NCBI GenBank assembly: GCA_937885235.1
Contig: CAKZZK010000146.1
Coordinates: 1-5,598, forward strand
Length of the DNA: 5,598 nt
Reading direction: 5' to 3'
Source of the DNA: an uncultured Treponema sp.
GTDB lineage: Bacteria; Spirochaetota; Spirochaetia; Treponematales; Treponemataceae
Under the pieces are notes generated by a model that was not told the origin of the DNA, ran no database searches, and saw nothing but the letters and a program-made list of their open reading frames with translations. Position 1 is the stretch's first letter; each line of letters opens with the position of its first letter. The position numbers were made by a program, and so were the translations under genes. This document shows, piece after piece, positions 1 through 5,598 of this stretch.

Positions 1-2
1 CA

Positions 3-83
3 GGAAATCTTAAACCCGGAGGTAAAGAAATCCGCATGATTTTTGAAAAATCACCAGACAACTATATTGACACAGAGGGATAG
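3..83 (+). pseudogene. Possible 3' end of a truncated upstream gene (unidentified)
   Basis: The third frame is open from the left edge to a TAG at 81-83 and reads as 26 plausible codons, including a P-G-G-K-E-I-R-M-I-F-E-K-S-P-D stretch. The last codons overlap, in antisense, the 3' end of the transposase remnant on the other strand. One explanation is that the IS remnant is truncated near position 80 and that this reading frame belonged to a gene that now runs into it and picks up a stop. I do not recognise the protein. A 26-codon open stretch can also arise by chance, so this is only a suggestion. Confidence 0.25.
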
Positions 84-526
84 CGGAACATGTTGTAGAC
101 GAGATTGATCAAGCAAATGTCAAAGCGCGCCCTAACCATTCCTATCCCCCTGATTTTGAGTTCATGCATGCTGCGTGTCATGAACCCGAATACATGCTCT
201 ATCCTGCAGCGGACTTTTTCAATCGCGCTGTTCCGCCTTTTCTGTTCGTCTGTAAGAGGCCTGTTGCGGACGCCTTTCTCACAGATATGTATTTCATTGA
301 CATTCTCAGGAAGCTTGTCAAGAACGGTTGGCCCTGTGTAGGCCGAATCCGCATAAAGCGCCCTGTCTTTTTCATTAAGCAGTTCTCCTTTTCGTGCCGC
401 GAGCGCTTTCTCTATCTCTGGTCTGAAAAGTTCCCAGTCAATGCAATCCAGTTTTTCAAGATTGTCTCCCAGTTCGCACAGCCTGCGAAGCCAGAATTCT
501 TCCGTGAATAATCCTTTCTGTTCCAT
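62..526 (-). pseudogene. IS5-family transposase with an in-frame internal deletion
   Basis: The open frame codes for 154 residues, where intact IS5-family transposases usually have about 300-340. Residues 1-45 match the conserved N-terminal segment (T-E-E-F at 8-11, L-G-D-N-L-E-K-L at 19-26, I-D-W-E-L-F-R-P at 29-36). From about residue 48 the protein jumps to the C-terminal catalytic third: A-D-S-A-Y at 59-63 carries the second Asp of the DDE triad (D60), and R-I-E-H-V-F-G-F at 108-115 carries the Glu (E110). The ending N-L-V-Y-N-M-F-R-Y at 141-149 is typical. The segment with the first catalytic Asp is missing, roughly 170-180 residues, with the join near plus-strand 375-395. The reading frame survives, but catalysis should not. 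An extended -10-like TGCTAAAAT (533-541, minus strand) lies just before the ATG. There is no clear Shine-Dalgarno site or -35. The last five residues look unlike the family and may come from flanking DNA. Confidence 0.85.
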
Positions 527-577
527 ACTTGGATTTTAGCATAATTCAGGGGTTTGGGGGAGTTTTTAGAGGTTGCC
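62..577 (-). mobile_element. Remnant of an IS5-family insertion sequence
   Basis: This is a decayed element that carries an internally deleted IS5-type transposase. The upstream end is probably near 577. Read on the minus strand from there, the sequence starts GGCAACCTCTAAAAACTC, which resembles the terminal inverted repeats of a common group of IS5-family elements (comparison from memory). It lies 51 bases before the transposase ATG, a normal distance for an IS end. The matching copy expected beyond the transposase stop is not found in positions 1-80, so that end is either outside the window or deleted. No target-site duplication can be assigned. The element cannot transpose on its own because its transposase lacks part of the active site. 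The outer boundaries are approximate. Confidence 0.7.
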
Positions 578-600
578 ATAAAATAGATACCATTTTAAAT
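573..600 (+). promoter_or_regulatory. Possible outward hybrid promoter at the IS end
   Basis: TTGCCA at 573-578 (one mismatch to the sigma-70 -35 box) straddles the presumed IS end and points outward towards the operon. TTAAAT at 595-600 follows at a 16-base spacing and matches the -10 consensus at four of six positions. TATAAC at 604-609 and TATAGT at 615-620 are better -10 boxes but are too far from this -35. Outward -35 boxes in IS ends are a known way to create hybrid promoters. Here this is only a sequence-level suggestion. Confidence 0.2.
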
Positions 601-619
601 CTTTATAACCATGATATAG

Positions 620-703
620 TTCGGGCATGGGTTTGAAATTATTGATGAAGCTCTTGGTGAGCTGAAAACGAAAGCTGGATATACTGATGAATTAAGATTT
701 TAA
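620..703 (+). pseudogene. Possible orphan C-terminal tail of a disrupted gene
   Basis: Immediately before the first operon gene, one frame is open from after a TAG at 617-619 to a TAA at 701-703 and reads as a protein-like tail of 27 residues (…H-G-F-E-I-I-D-E-A-L-G-E-L-K-T-K-A-G-Y-T-D-E-L-R-F). The composition looks like a coding amphipathic end, and the TAA overlaps the ribosome site of the next gene, as is usual for translationally coupled operon genes. No start codon with a ribosome site precedes it. The in-frame TAG separates it from the IS end about 40 bases upstream. It may be what is left of the former upstream operon gene after IS insertion and deletion. I do not recognise the family, and chance openness over 27 codons is possible. 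Confidence 0.35.
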
Positions 704-708
704 GGAGG
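702..708 (+). promoter_or_regulatory. Strong ribosome binding site, overlapping an upstream stop codon
   Basis: AAGGAGG lies nine bases before the ATG at 718 and is a near-perfect Shine-Dalgarno sequence. Its first two bases are the last two of the TAA at 701-703. It fixes 718 as the start of the glycerophosphotransferase-family gene. Confidence 0.85.
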
Positions 709-717
709 CAACGCAAG

Positions 718-1947
718 ATGTTCCTGCTATATATAGACCCCGGCACGGGGAGCATGCTGTTTTCAATTCTGATGGGGGTAATGGGGACTGTCGTATTCTT
801 CGGAAGAAAACTCGCTCTGTGGATCCGTTTCGTTATCGCAGGAGGCAGGGCAGAGAAAATCAGTAGCACGAAGATGCCCTATGTGATTTTTTCCGATCAT
901 AAACGCTATTGGAATGTTTTCAAGCCTGTGTGCGATGAGTTCGAGAGACGCGGAATAGATGTGGTATTCTGGACAGCTTCTCCTGATGACCCTGCGCTTG
1001 ATGAAAAATATAAATATGTAAAAGCCGAATTTATCGGCGAAGGAAATAAAGCTTTTGCGCGTCTTAATATAATGAATGCAGGAACGGTACTATCCACGAC
1101 GCCTGGACTTGATGTCTATCAATGGAAGAGAAGCAAGAATGTAGAACGCTATGTGCATATAAGGCATTCGGTAGATGAGCCTGTCGGCTATAGAATGTTC
1201 GGCTGCGATTTTTATGATGCAATTTTGCTTACGGGAAGCCATCAGGAACAGTACATCAGAAAATTGGAGGAGCTTCGAGGCGAAGATAAAAAGGAGTGTG
1301 CAATAACCGGGTGCACTTATCTCGATGCAATGAAGGAACGCTTTGCACTCTCAAAAAAGGCTGCTCAGAATGATGTGAGGCATGATGGAGAAAGGACTGT
1401 CCTCCTTGCTCCGACATGGGGCGCAAGTGGTATCCTTGCAAAATATGGCGAGGATATTATAGCTGCCCTTGTTGCTACCGGCTATAAAATAATTATCCGT
1501 CCGCATCCCCAGTCATATATGGCAGAACAACGGCTTATAGAAGACCTCCAGAAAAAATTTCCCGAAACAGAAAAGCTGAACTGGAACTGTGATAATGATA
1601 ATTTTGAAGTTTTAAGCAAAGCTGATATTCTGATCAGTGATTTTTCAGGAATAGTTTTTGATTTTACACTGATCTTTGACAGACCTCTAATTTATGCAGA
1701 TACATCGTATGACAGCGGACCGTATGATGCCGCATGGATACAAGAACCTCTCTGGCGCTTTGAAACCCTCAAAAAACTCGGCAGAAAGCTCCAGGCAGCA
1801 GATTTCTCCAACATGAAAGAGATTATTGACTCTGTGATCGTTGACAGTTCTTATGCGCAGGCGAGGAAATCAGTCCGCGAGGAAGTCTGGTATTTTCAGG
1901 GAAGTGGGGCTGCAAAAACAGTAGATTATCTGCTAAACGTGCAATAA
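718..1947 (+). CDS. CDP-glycerol glycerophosphotransferase family protein, membrane-anchored (TagB/TagF-like)
   Basis: The protein has 409 residues. Family members transfer glycerol-phosphate or a related polyol-phosphate from a CDP-activated donor onto a wall polymer or glycan at the inner face of the membrane. The N-terminus is a Y-I-D-P-G-T-G-S motif (5-12) followed by one hydrophobic segment (about 13-40), a likely membrane anchor. The catalytic part follows: H-I-R-H-S (147-151) in the place of the usual W-H-G-T, L-L-A-P-T-W-G (229-235), R-P-H-P (261-264) and the nucleotide-site signature I-S-D-F-S-G-I-V-F-D-F (306-316). H150 and H263 correspond to the two histidines shown to matter in TagF. 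At about 400 residues it is TagB-sized, shorter than TagF. The start is set by the AAGGAGG nine bases upstream. It is the first intact operon gene, followed after 23 bases by the nucleotidyltransferase. The family is clear. The donor (CDP-glycerol, CDP-ribitol or other) and acceptor cannot be read from the sequence. Confidence 0.9.
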   Translation: MFLLYIDPGTGSMLFSILMGVMGTVVFFGRKLALWIRFVIAGGRAEKISSTKMPYVIFSDHKRYWNVFKPVCDEFERRGIDVVFWTASPDDPALDEKYKYVKAEFIGEGNKAFARLNIMNAGTVLSTTPGLDVYQWKRSKNVERYVHIRHSVDEPVGYRMFGCDFYDAILLTGSHQEQYIRKLEELRGEDKKECAITGCTYLDAMKERFALSKKAAQNDVRHDGERTVLLAPTWGASGILAKYGEDIIAALVATGYKIIIRPHPQSYMAEQRLIEDLQKKFPETEKLNWNCDNDNFEVLSKADILISDFSGIVFDFTLIFDRPLIYADTSYDSGPYDAAWIQEPLWRFETLKKLGRKLQAADFSNMKEIIDSVIVDSSYAQARKSVREEVWYFQGSGAAKTVDYLLNVQ

Positions 1948-1970
1948 AAGAATAAAAAAGGATAGTTTGT

Positions 1971-2708
1971 ATGCAGGGATTGATACTCGCCGCGGGAAGA
2001 GGAAGCCGACTGAAGGAATTGACAGCGGACAGACCGAAATGCATGGTCTGTATAGACGGCATAACCCTCATAGAGCGGACGCTACGCAGCCTTGATAGGC
2101 TCGGGCTGTCCCGCATAGTCATTGTTGATGGATATTGTGGCGATATGCTTCGTGCCTATGTTGCCTCGCTTGGCATCAAAACAGCAATTTGCTATATCCG
2201 CAATCCGGTATACGACAGCACGAACAATATCTACTCGCTTTATCTTGCAGAAGATGCGCTTTGCGCCGATGACACGCTGCTGCTTGAGTCAGATATCATT
2301 TTTGATGATGCAGTGCTGCGTTGCCTTTATGACGATGTCCGCCCTGATTTGGTGCTGGCTGCTAAATATGAAGACTGGATGGACGGTACCTGTCTTGTGC
2401 TTGATGGAAATGATGGAATACGGCGTTTTATCTTCGGTAAGGCTTTTGATGAAGAAGAGAAATATAGTTATTATAAAACGGTGAATATATATAAATTCAG
2501 TAAAAAATTCTCGCAGGAACTGTATATGCCAGAAATGAAAAAATATAGGAAGAGGTATGGAGACGGCGAATATTATGAGGCCGCTCTTGGAGCATTGTTG
2601 GAATATGCCCCTGAAAGCATATGGGTGAAACGGCTTCCGGCTGGTATGAAATGGTACGAGGTGGATACTGCTGTAGATCTGGCAAATGCCTCTCGTGTTT
2701 TTCAGTAG
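1971..2708 (+). CDS. Nucleotidyltransferase, LicC-like (phosphocholine cytidylyltransferase type)
   Basis: This 245-residue cytoplasmic enzyme has the NTP-transferase (GT-A-like) fold and activates a phosphorylated small molecule with an NTP, releasing pyrophosphate. The N-terminal nucleotide-binding loop is L-I-L-A-A-G-R-G-S-R-L (4-14), with the catalytic-type lysine in D-R-P-K (20-23). N-P-V-Y-D-S-T-N-N-I-Y-S-L (78-90) is close to the N-x-x-Y-x-x-T-N-N segment of LicC and related choline-phosphate or aminoethylphosphonate cytidylyltransferases. Metal-binding acids are likely D108 (L-E-S-D) and D232 (W-Y-E-V-D-T-A-V-D-L near the end). The length fits a single-domain LicC (about 230-250). There is no kinase or transferase fusion. 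AAGGA at 1958-1962 lies eight bases before the ATG. Next to a CDP-donor-using transferase, CTP-dependent activation of a head group is the likely job. CDP-choline is the first guess; other substrates remain possible. Confidence 0.88.
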   Translation: MQGLILAAGRGSRLKELTADRPKCMVCIDGITLIERTLRSLDRLGLSRIVIVDGYCGDMLRAYVASLGIKTAICYIRNPVYDSTNNIYSLYLAEDALCADDTLLLESDIIFDDAVLRCLYDDVRPDLVLAAKYEDWMDGTCLVLDGNDGIRRFIFGKAFDEEEKYSYYKTVNIYKFSKKFSQELYMPEMKKYRKRYGDGEYYEAALGALLEYAPESIWVKRLPAGMKWYEVDTAVDLANASRVFQ

Positions 2709-2727
2709 AGGAAAGGAAATAGAATAA

Positions 2728-5421
2728 ATGTTTTCAATCCTTTATAACATAGCCGTTAGCCCGATAGAGCTTGTCGTGGAGCTGGCATTTGAACTGATGT
2801 ACCGCCTTGTCGGACATCGGGCTGCAAATGAAGGAATTGCGGTTATAGGCGTGAGCATTCTCATAAGCCTGCTTACGCTTCCCCTGTACCGGATGGCTGA
2901 CGCAGTCCAGAAACGCGGACGTGATGAGCAGGCAAAACTTTCGAAATGGGCAGGACATATTCGGAAGACGTTCAAGGGAGATGAACGTTTTATGATGCTT
3001 CAGGCCTATTACCGGATAAACCATTACAGTCCTCTCCAAGCGCTGAAAGGCGCTGCGCCACTTATGCTTCAGATACCCTTCTTCATGGCTGCATACCGTT
3101 TCCTTTCCGGTCTTGATGCCCTGCGCGGGGCATCGTTCGGTCCTGTCAGGGATCTTGGGCTTCCTGACGGGATTATAAGCTTTGGACCGCTGAGGTTGAA
3201 TCTCTTACCGATCCTTATGACGTTGGTGAATGTCGTTGCTAGTACTATTTATACGAGGGATTTTCCGTTAAAGAGTAGAATTCAGCTTTATGCGTTTGCC
3301 GCGGTATTCCTCATGCTTTTGTACAGATCCCCGTCGGGGCTGGTCATTTACTGGACATGCAACAACATATTTTCGTTGATAAAGAATATTTTCTATAGGC
3401 TTAAAAATCCAAAAAAATATGCCGCCGTCTGCTGTGCCGTGGCAGGAACGGTGATAGCTGCCTGTCTTATCCTGTGCGGCAGTTTGAATTCACGGAAAAA
3501 GATTTTTTTTGTATTCCTATTTCAGAATGTGTCGCTTATGCCGCTGCTGCTTTCGCTAATCCGCTTACCTGCCATCAAAAAGCCAGTACCCTCTGTAGGA
3601 ATATTCATAAGCGCGGGTGTCTCCCTCATGCTGTTGACCGGTGTGCTTATTCCCTCTGCCGTAATAGTTAGCTCTCCATCCGAATTTGTTGATCCCGCTG
3701 CATTCCAAAATCCACTTTATTTTCTTGTTCATTCCGCCTGTTACGCGGCAGGTTTTTTCTTGCTGTGGCCGGGGATTGTTTATGCAATGGCAGGGGCAAG
3801 GACAAGAAGCTTGCTGCCGTTCATTTTTTTGCTTTTACTCGCCATATCCCTTGCAGACTACTTTGCATTCGGTCGCGGGCTTGGCATCATTTCGCCTTAC
3901 CTTCGCTTTGACAGGCCTCCCCGTTATTCTAGCAGGGAGAACCTTGCCAACATGGTGACTATAGGCGTGACCGTCCTGCTGTGTTCTACCCTGTATGCAG
4001 CAAGGCGCATCAGGATGATTATTCCCGCTCTCTGCCTTGCGCTGAGCCTGTGCCTGTGCAGTCTGTCGCTGACAAATATACGCCGCACACAGGCTGAGGT
4101 TTCTGGCATGACTTTTGCCAGTGGACAGGCAGATGGCGGAATCTTGCACCTGAGCACGAAAGGAAGGAATGTAATCGTTTTTATGCTCGACAGGGCGGTA
4201 AGCGGCTATGTTCCGTATATGCTTGAAGAGAAACCAATACTTAAAAAGCAGTTTGATGGCTTTACCTACTACCCCAACACATTGTCCCACGGTTTCTTTA
4301 CGAATTTTGGCTCCCCTGCGCTGTTTGGTGGCTATGAGTACACGGTATCTGAAATGAATAAACGCAGTGATGAGACATTGGCGGATAAGCAAAACGAAGC
4401 GTTGAAGGTGCTCCCCGTCCTTTTCCATGATAATGGTTTCAGGGTGACAGTATGTGATCCTCCCTATGCGGGGTACAAGGACGTGCCAGATCTTTCTATA
4501 TATGATGACTATCCAGAGATAGCGGCCTATAATACACAGGGGGCTTATATTACAGAAGAAATGAAGGAGTCTTTCGGTGTTCAAGGGATAAAGGCTGATG
4601 AGCGGAATTTTTTCTGTTACAGCGTGTTTAAGGTGTCTCCGATTTGTCTACAGAAAAGGATATATGATGATGGCAAATATTTTTCCAGCAAGGCAGGTTA
4701 TGCTCTTGATTCCGCGACGACGGTATTCCTCAAGCCTTTTTCTGTGTTGCTTTCCCTTGTAGATCTGACAGTAATTGAGGAAGATGTCCCAAAAAATACT
4801 TTCCTGATGATAGATAATACGTCCTCCCATGAGCCATGCATACTGAGACGTCCTGAATATATGCCTTCTGTTCGGAAAGCTTCCTCCGATTATCTGACCG
4901 GAGCAGACGGGCGCATACGGATGGGTTCGGAACATGTCATAGGACATTATCATGTGAATATGGCTTCATTTCTTCAGATAGGAAAGTGGCTTGATTATAT
5001 GAGGGAACAGGGATGCTATGACAATACCCGTATCATAATTGTAGCGGACCATGGGCGCGGGCTTGGGCAGTTTGACAATATGCTCATCGGTGGCGATGTG
5101 GGAATAGACGTGGAGTGGTGTAATCCGTTGCTTATGGTGAAGGACTTCGGTGCAAAAGGTTTTTCGGTGTCTGATGAATTCATGACGAATGCTGATGTTC
5201 CGAGCCTTGCGGTGTCAGGCATTATAAGCCACCCCGTAAATCCCTTTACGGGAGTCCTTATATCCGATGCAGAGAAGCATTCGCATCCCCAGCTCGTTAC
5301 ATCATCGGGCAACTGGAATATTCATAAAAATAACGGGAATACCTTTGATACGAGTGATGGGCACTGGTTTTCTGTCTATGATGATATCTTTAAGCCTGAA
5401 AATTGGAAGAGGCTTGATTAG
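2728..5421 (+). CDS. YidC/Oxa1 domain fused to a polytopic membrane region and a sulfatase/phosphotransferase-superfamily domain
   Basis: The protein has 897 residues in three parts. Residues 1-228 are a YidC/Oxa1-type domain: helices near 8-28 and 35-55, a charged hairpin (57-100), the L-M-L-Q-I-P-F-F-M-A-A-Y segment (112-123), and S-P-S-G-L-V-I-Y-W-T-C-N-N (201-213). The groove arginine of YidC (in L-V-R-L-L-x-x-P-L) aligns with S47. Residues 231-450 hold about seven further hydrophobic segments. Residues 478-897 form a presumably extracytoplasmic sulfatase/alkaline-phosphatase-superfamily domain, as in LtaS, EptA and arylsulfatases: N-V-I-V-F-M-L-D (481-488, metal ligand D488), a probable nucleophile T525 in F-T-N-F-G-S-P-A-L-F-G-G, a probable substrate histidine H701 in S-S-H-E-P, and metal ligands D774 and H775 in V-A-D-H-G. 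No stop or frameshift interrupts it. AAGGA at 2713-2717 lies ten bases before the ATG. It most likely transfers a phospho-head group onto, or trims, a surface polymer made by the neighbouring genes. Reaction and substrate are inferred. It is not a plain housekeeping YidC: it is three to four times the length of a Gram-positive one and lacks rnpA/rpmH neighbours. Confidence 0.88.
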   Translation: MFSILYNIAVSPIELVVELAFELMYRLVGHRAANEGIAVIGVSILISLLTLPLYRMADAVQKRGRDEQAKLSKWAGHIRKTFKGDERFMMLQAYYRINHYSPLQALKGAAPLMLQIPFFMAAYRFLSGLDALRGASFGPVRDLGLPDGIISFGPLRLNLLPILMTLVNVVASTIYTRDFPLKSRIQLYAFAAVFLMLLYRSPSGLVIYWTCNNIFSLIKNIFYRLKNPKKYAAVCCAVAGTVIAACLILCGSLNSRKKIFFVFLFQNVSLMPLLLSLIRLPAIKKPVPSVGIFISAGVSLMLLTGVLIPSAVIVSSPSEFVDPAAFQNPLYFLVHSACYAAGFFLLWPGIVYAMAGARTRSLLPFIFLLLLAISLADYFAFGRGLGIISPYLRFDRPPRYSSRENLANMVTIGVTVLLCSTLYAARRIRMIIPALCLALSLCLCSLSLTNIRRTQAEVSGMTFASGQADGGILHLSTKGRNVIVFMLDRAVSGYVPYMLEEKPILKKQFDGFTYYPNTLSHGFFTNFGSPALFGGYEYTVSEMNKRSDETLADKQNEALKVLPVLFHDNGFRVTVCDPPYAGYKDVPDLSIYDDYPEIAAYNTQGAYITEEMKESFGVQGIKADERNFFCYSVFKVSPICLQKRIYDDGKYFSSKAGYALDSATTVFLKPFSVLLSLVDLTVIEEDVPKNTFLMIDNTSSHEPCILRRPEYMPSVRKASSDYLTGADGRIRMGSEHVIGHYHVNMASFLQIGKWLDYMREQGCYDNTRIIIVADHGRGLGQFDNMLIGGDVGIDVEWCNPLLMVKDFGAKGFSVSDEFMTNADVPSLAVSGIISHPVNPFTGVLISDAEKHSHPQLVTSSGNWNIHKNNGNTFDTSDGHWFSVYDDIFKPENWKRLD

Positions 5422-5426
5422 ACCTC

Positions 5427-5598
5427 ATGAAATTTGATATGTGGCGTGCAGAGGATACTGAAAATCCCATTATAAAAATCTTCATTTCCTGTCACAAAGA
5501 CTGCTACGTGCCGAAACACCCCCTGCTGTACCCCATACAGGTTGGTGCAGCGCTCGCAGAGAAAAGGCTTCCCTGCTTCTTGCATGATGACGAGGGTG
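5427..5598 (+). CDS. DUF4422-family glycosyltransferase, N-terminal part (cut by window end)
   Basis: The frame is open from ATG 5427 to the window edge (57 codons). After about 15 residues comes I-K-I-F-I-S-C-H-K-D (17-26), then Y-V-P-K-H-P-L-L-Y-P-I-Q-V-G-A-A-L-A (28-45) and H-D-D-E-G. This is the conserved opening of DUF4422 proteins, which are found in capsule, lipopolysaccharide and wall-glycan loci and are regarded as glycosyltransferases. It starts only five bases after the previous stop, so it is very probably translated from the same mRNA. The nearest purine-rich site, GGAAGAGG (5405-5412), lies 14 bases upstream inside the previous gene, which is a weak fit. An alternative in-frame ATG is at 5439, but 5427 keeps the closer coupling. 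Which sugar it transfers cannot be told. Confidence 0.88.
   Translation, partial: MKFDMWRAEDTENPIIKIFISCHKDCYVPKHPLLYPIQVGAALAEKRLPCFLHDDEG

Noticed and set aside
37..53. Perfect palindrome TGATTTTTGAAAAATCA, considered as a terminator
   Set aside because: The stem is only about seven AT-rich pairs with no GC core, so it is too weak for a confident intrinsic terminator. It is noted only as a small inverted repeat just past the transposase stop.
105..511. Plus-strand open frames across the transposase
   Set aside because: They are antisense to a clear IS5-type transposase and show no family motifs.
1823..2122. A minus-strand 99-codon frame spanning the gap between the first two operon genes
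   Set aside because: It overlaps the ends of two convincing genes in antisense, and its translation resembles nothing known.
2728..3420. Housekeeping yidC locus (rpmH-rnpA-yidC-jag)
   Set aside because: The YidC domain is part of an 897-residue fusion, the neighbours are surface-polymer genes, and no rnpA, rpmH or jag is present.
3400..4170. Possible accidental join of two genes (frameshift or assembly error) between the YidC and sulfatase parts
   Set aside because: The frame is continuous through coherent membrane segments with no internal stop or internal ribosome-site/start arrangement, so a genuine fusion is the simpler reading.
3835..4584. A long minus-strand open frame (249 codons) opposite the fusion gene
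   Set aside because: It lies wholly antisense to a well-supported coding region, has no recognisable motifs or ribosome site, and reads as a low-quality Cys/His/Arg-rich mixture typical of reverse-frame shadows.
1..5598. CRISPR arrays, tRNA or rRNA genes, riboswitches
   Set aside because: No regularly spaced repeats, cloverleaf-like stretches or rRNA signatures were seen. Intergenic gaps in the operon are too short (5-23 bases) to hold riboswitches.

Overview
The window looks like part of a bacterial cell-surface polymer (teichoic-acid-like or decorated-glycan) biosynthesis operon, with a decayed insertion sequence at its upstream edge. Strong AGGAGG/AAGGA ribosome sites, moderate GC and the gene families (CDP-glycerol glycerophosphotransferase, LicC-type nucleotidyltransferase, DUF4422) suggest a Bacillota-like anaerobe (for example Lachnospiraceae or Negativicutes) or a spirochaete such as Treponema. 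No 16S or other marker is present, so the host is a guess.

Layout. Positions 1 to about 577 hold, on the minus strand, a remnant of an IS5-family element. Its transposase keeps the N-terminal segment and the C-terminal catalytic third but has lost the middle in frame. One presumptive IS end is visible at about 560-577; the other is not in the window. A possible truncated gene lies at the extreme left edge, and a possible orphan gene tail lies at 620-703. From 718 to the right edge, four genes run on the plus strand with gaps of 23, 19 and 5 bases, no visible terminator and good ribosome sites for the first three. They are: a membrane-anchored CDP-glycerol glycerophosphotransferase-family protein; a LicC-like sugar/choline-type nucleotidyltransferase; an 897-residue protein that joins a YidC/Oxa1 insertase domain, a second polytopic membrane region and a C-terminal sulfatase/alkaline-phosphatase-superfamily domain; and the start of a DUF4422 glycosyltransferase, cut by the window end.

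Proposed working model (inference): the nucleotidyltransferase makes a CDP-activated head group such as CDP-choline or a relative. The glycerophosphotransferase-like enzyme and the DUF4422 enzyme build or decorate a glycan at the inner face of the membrane. The YidC-phosphotransferase fusion acts at the outer face, where a metal-dependent domain of the LtaS/EptA/sulfatase type would transfer or remove a phospho- or sulfo-substituent. The YidC part keeps the fold signatures, but the conserved arginine of the hydrophilic groove appears to be serine. It may therefore have been repurposed, for example to handle a lipid-linked substrate or to fold and anchor its partner domain. This fusion is the most interesting item in the window.
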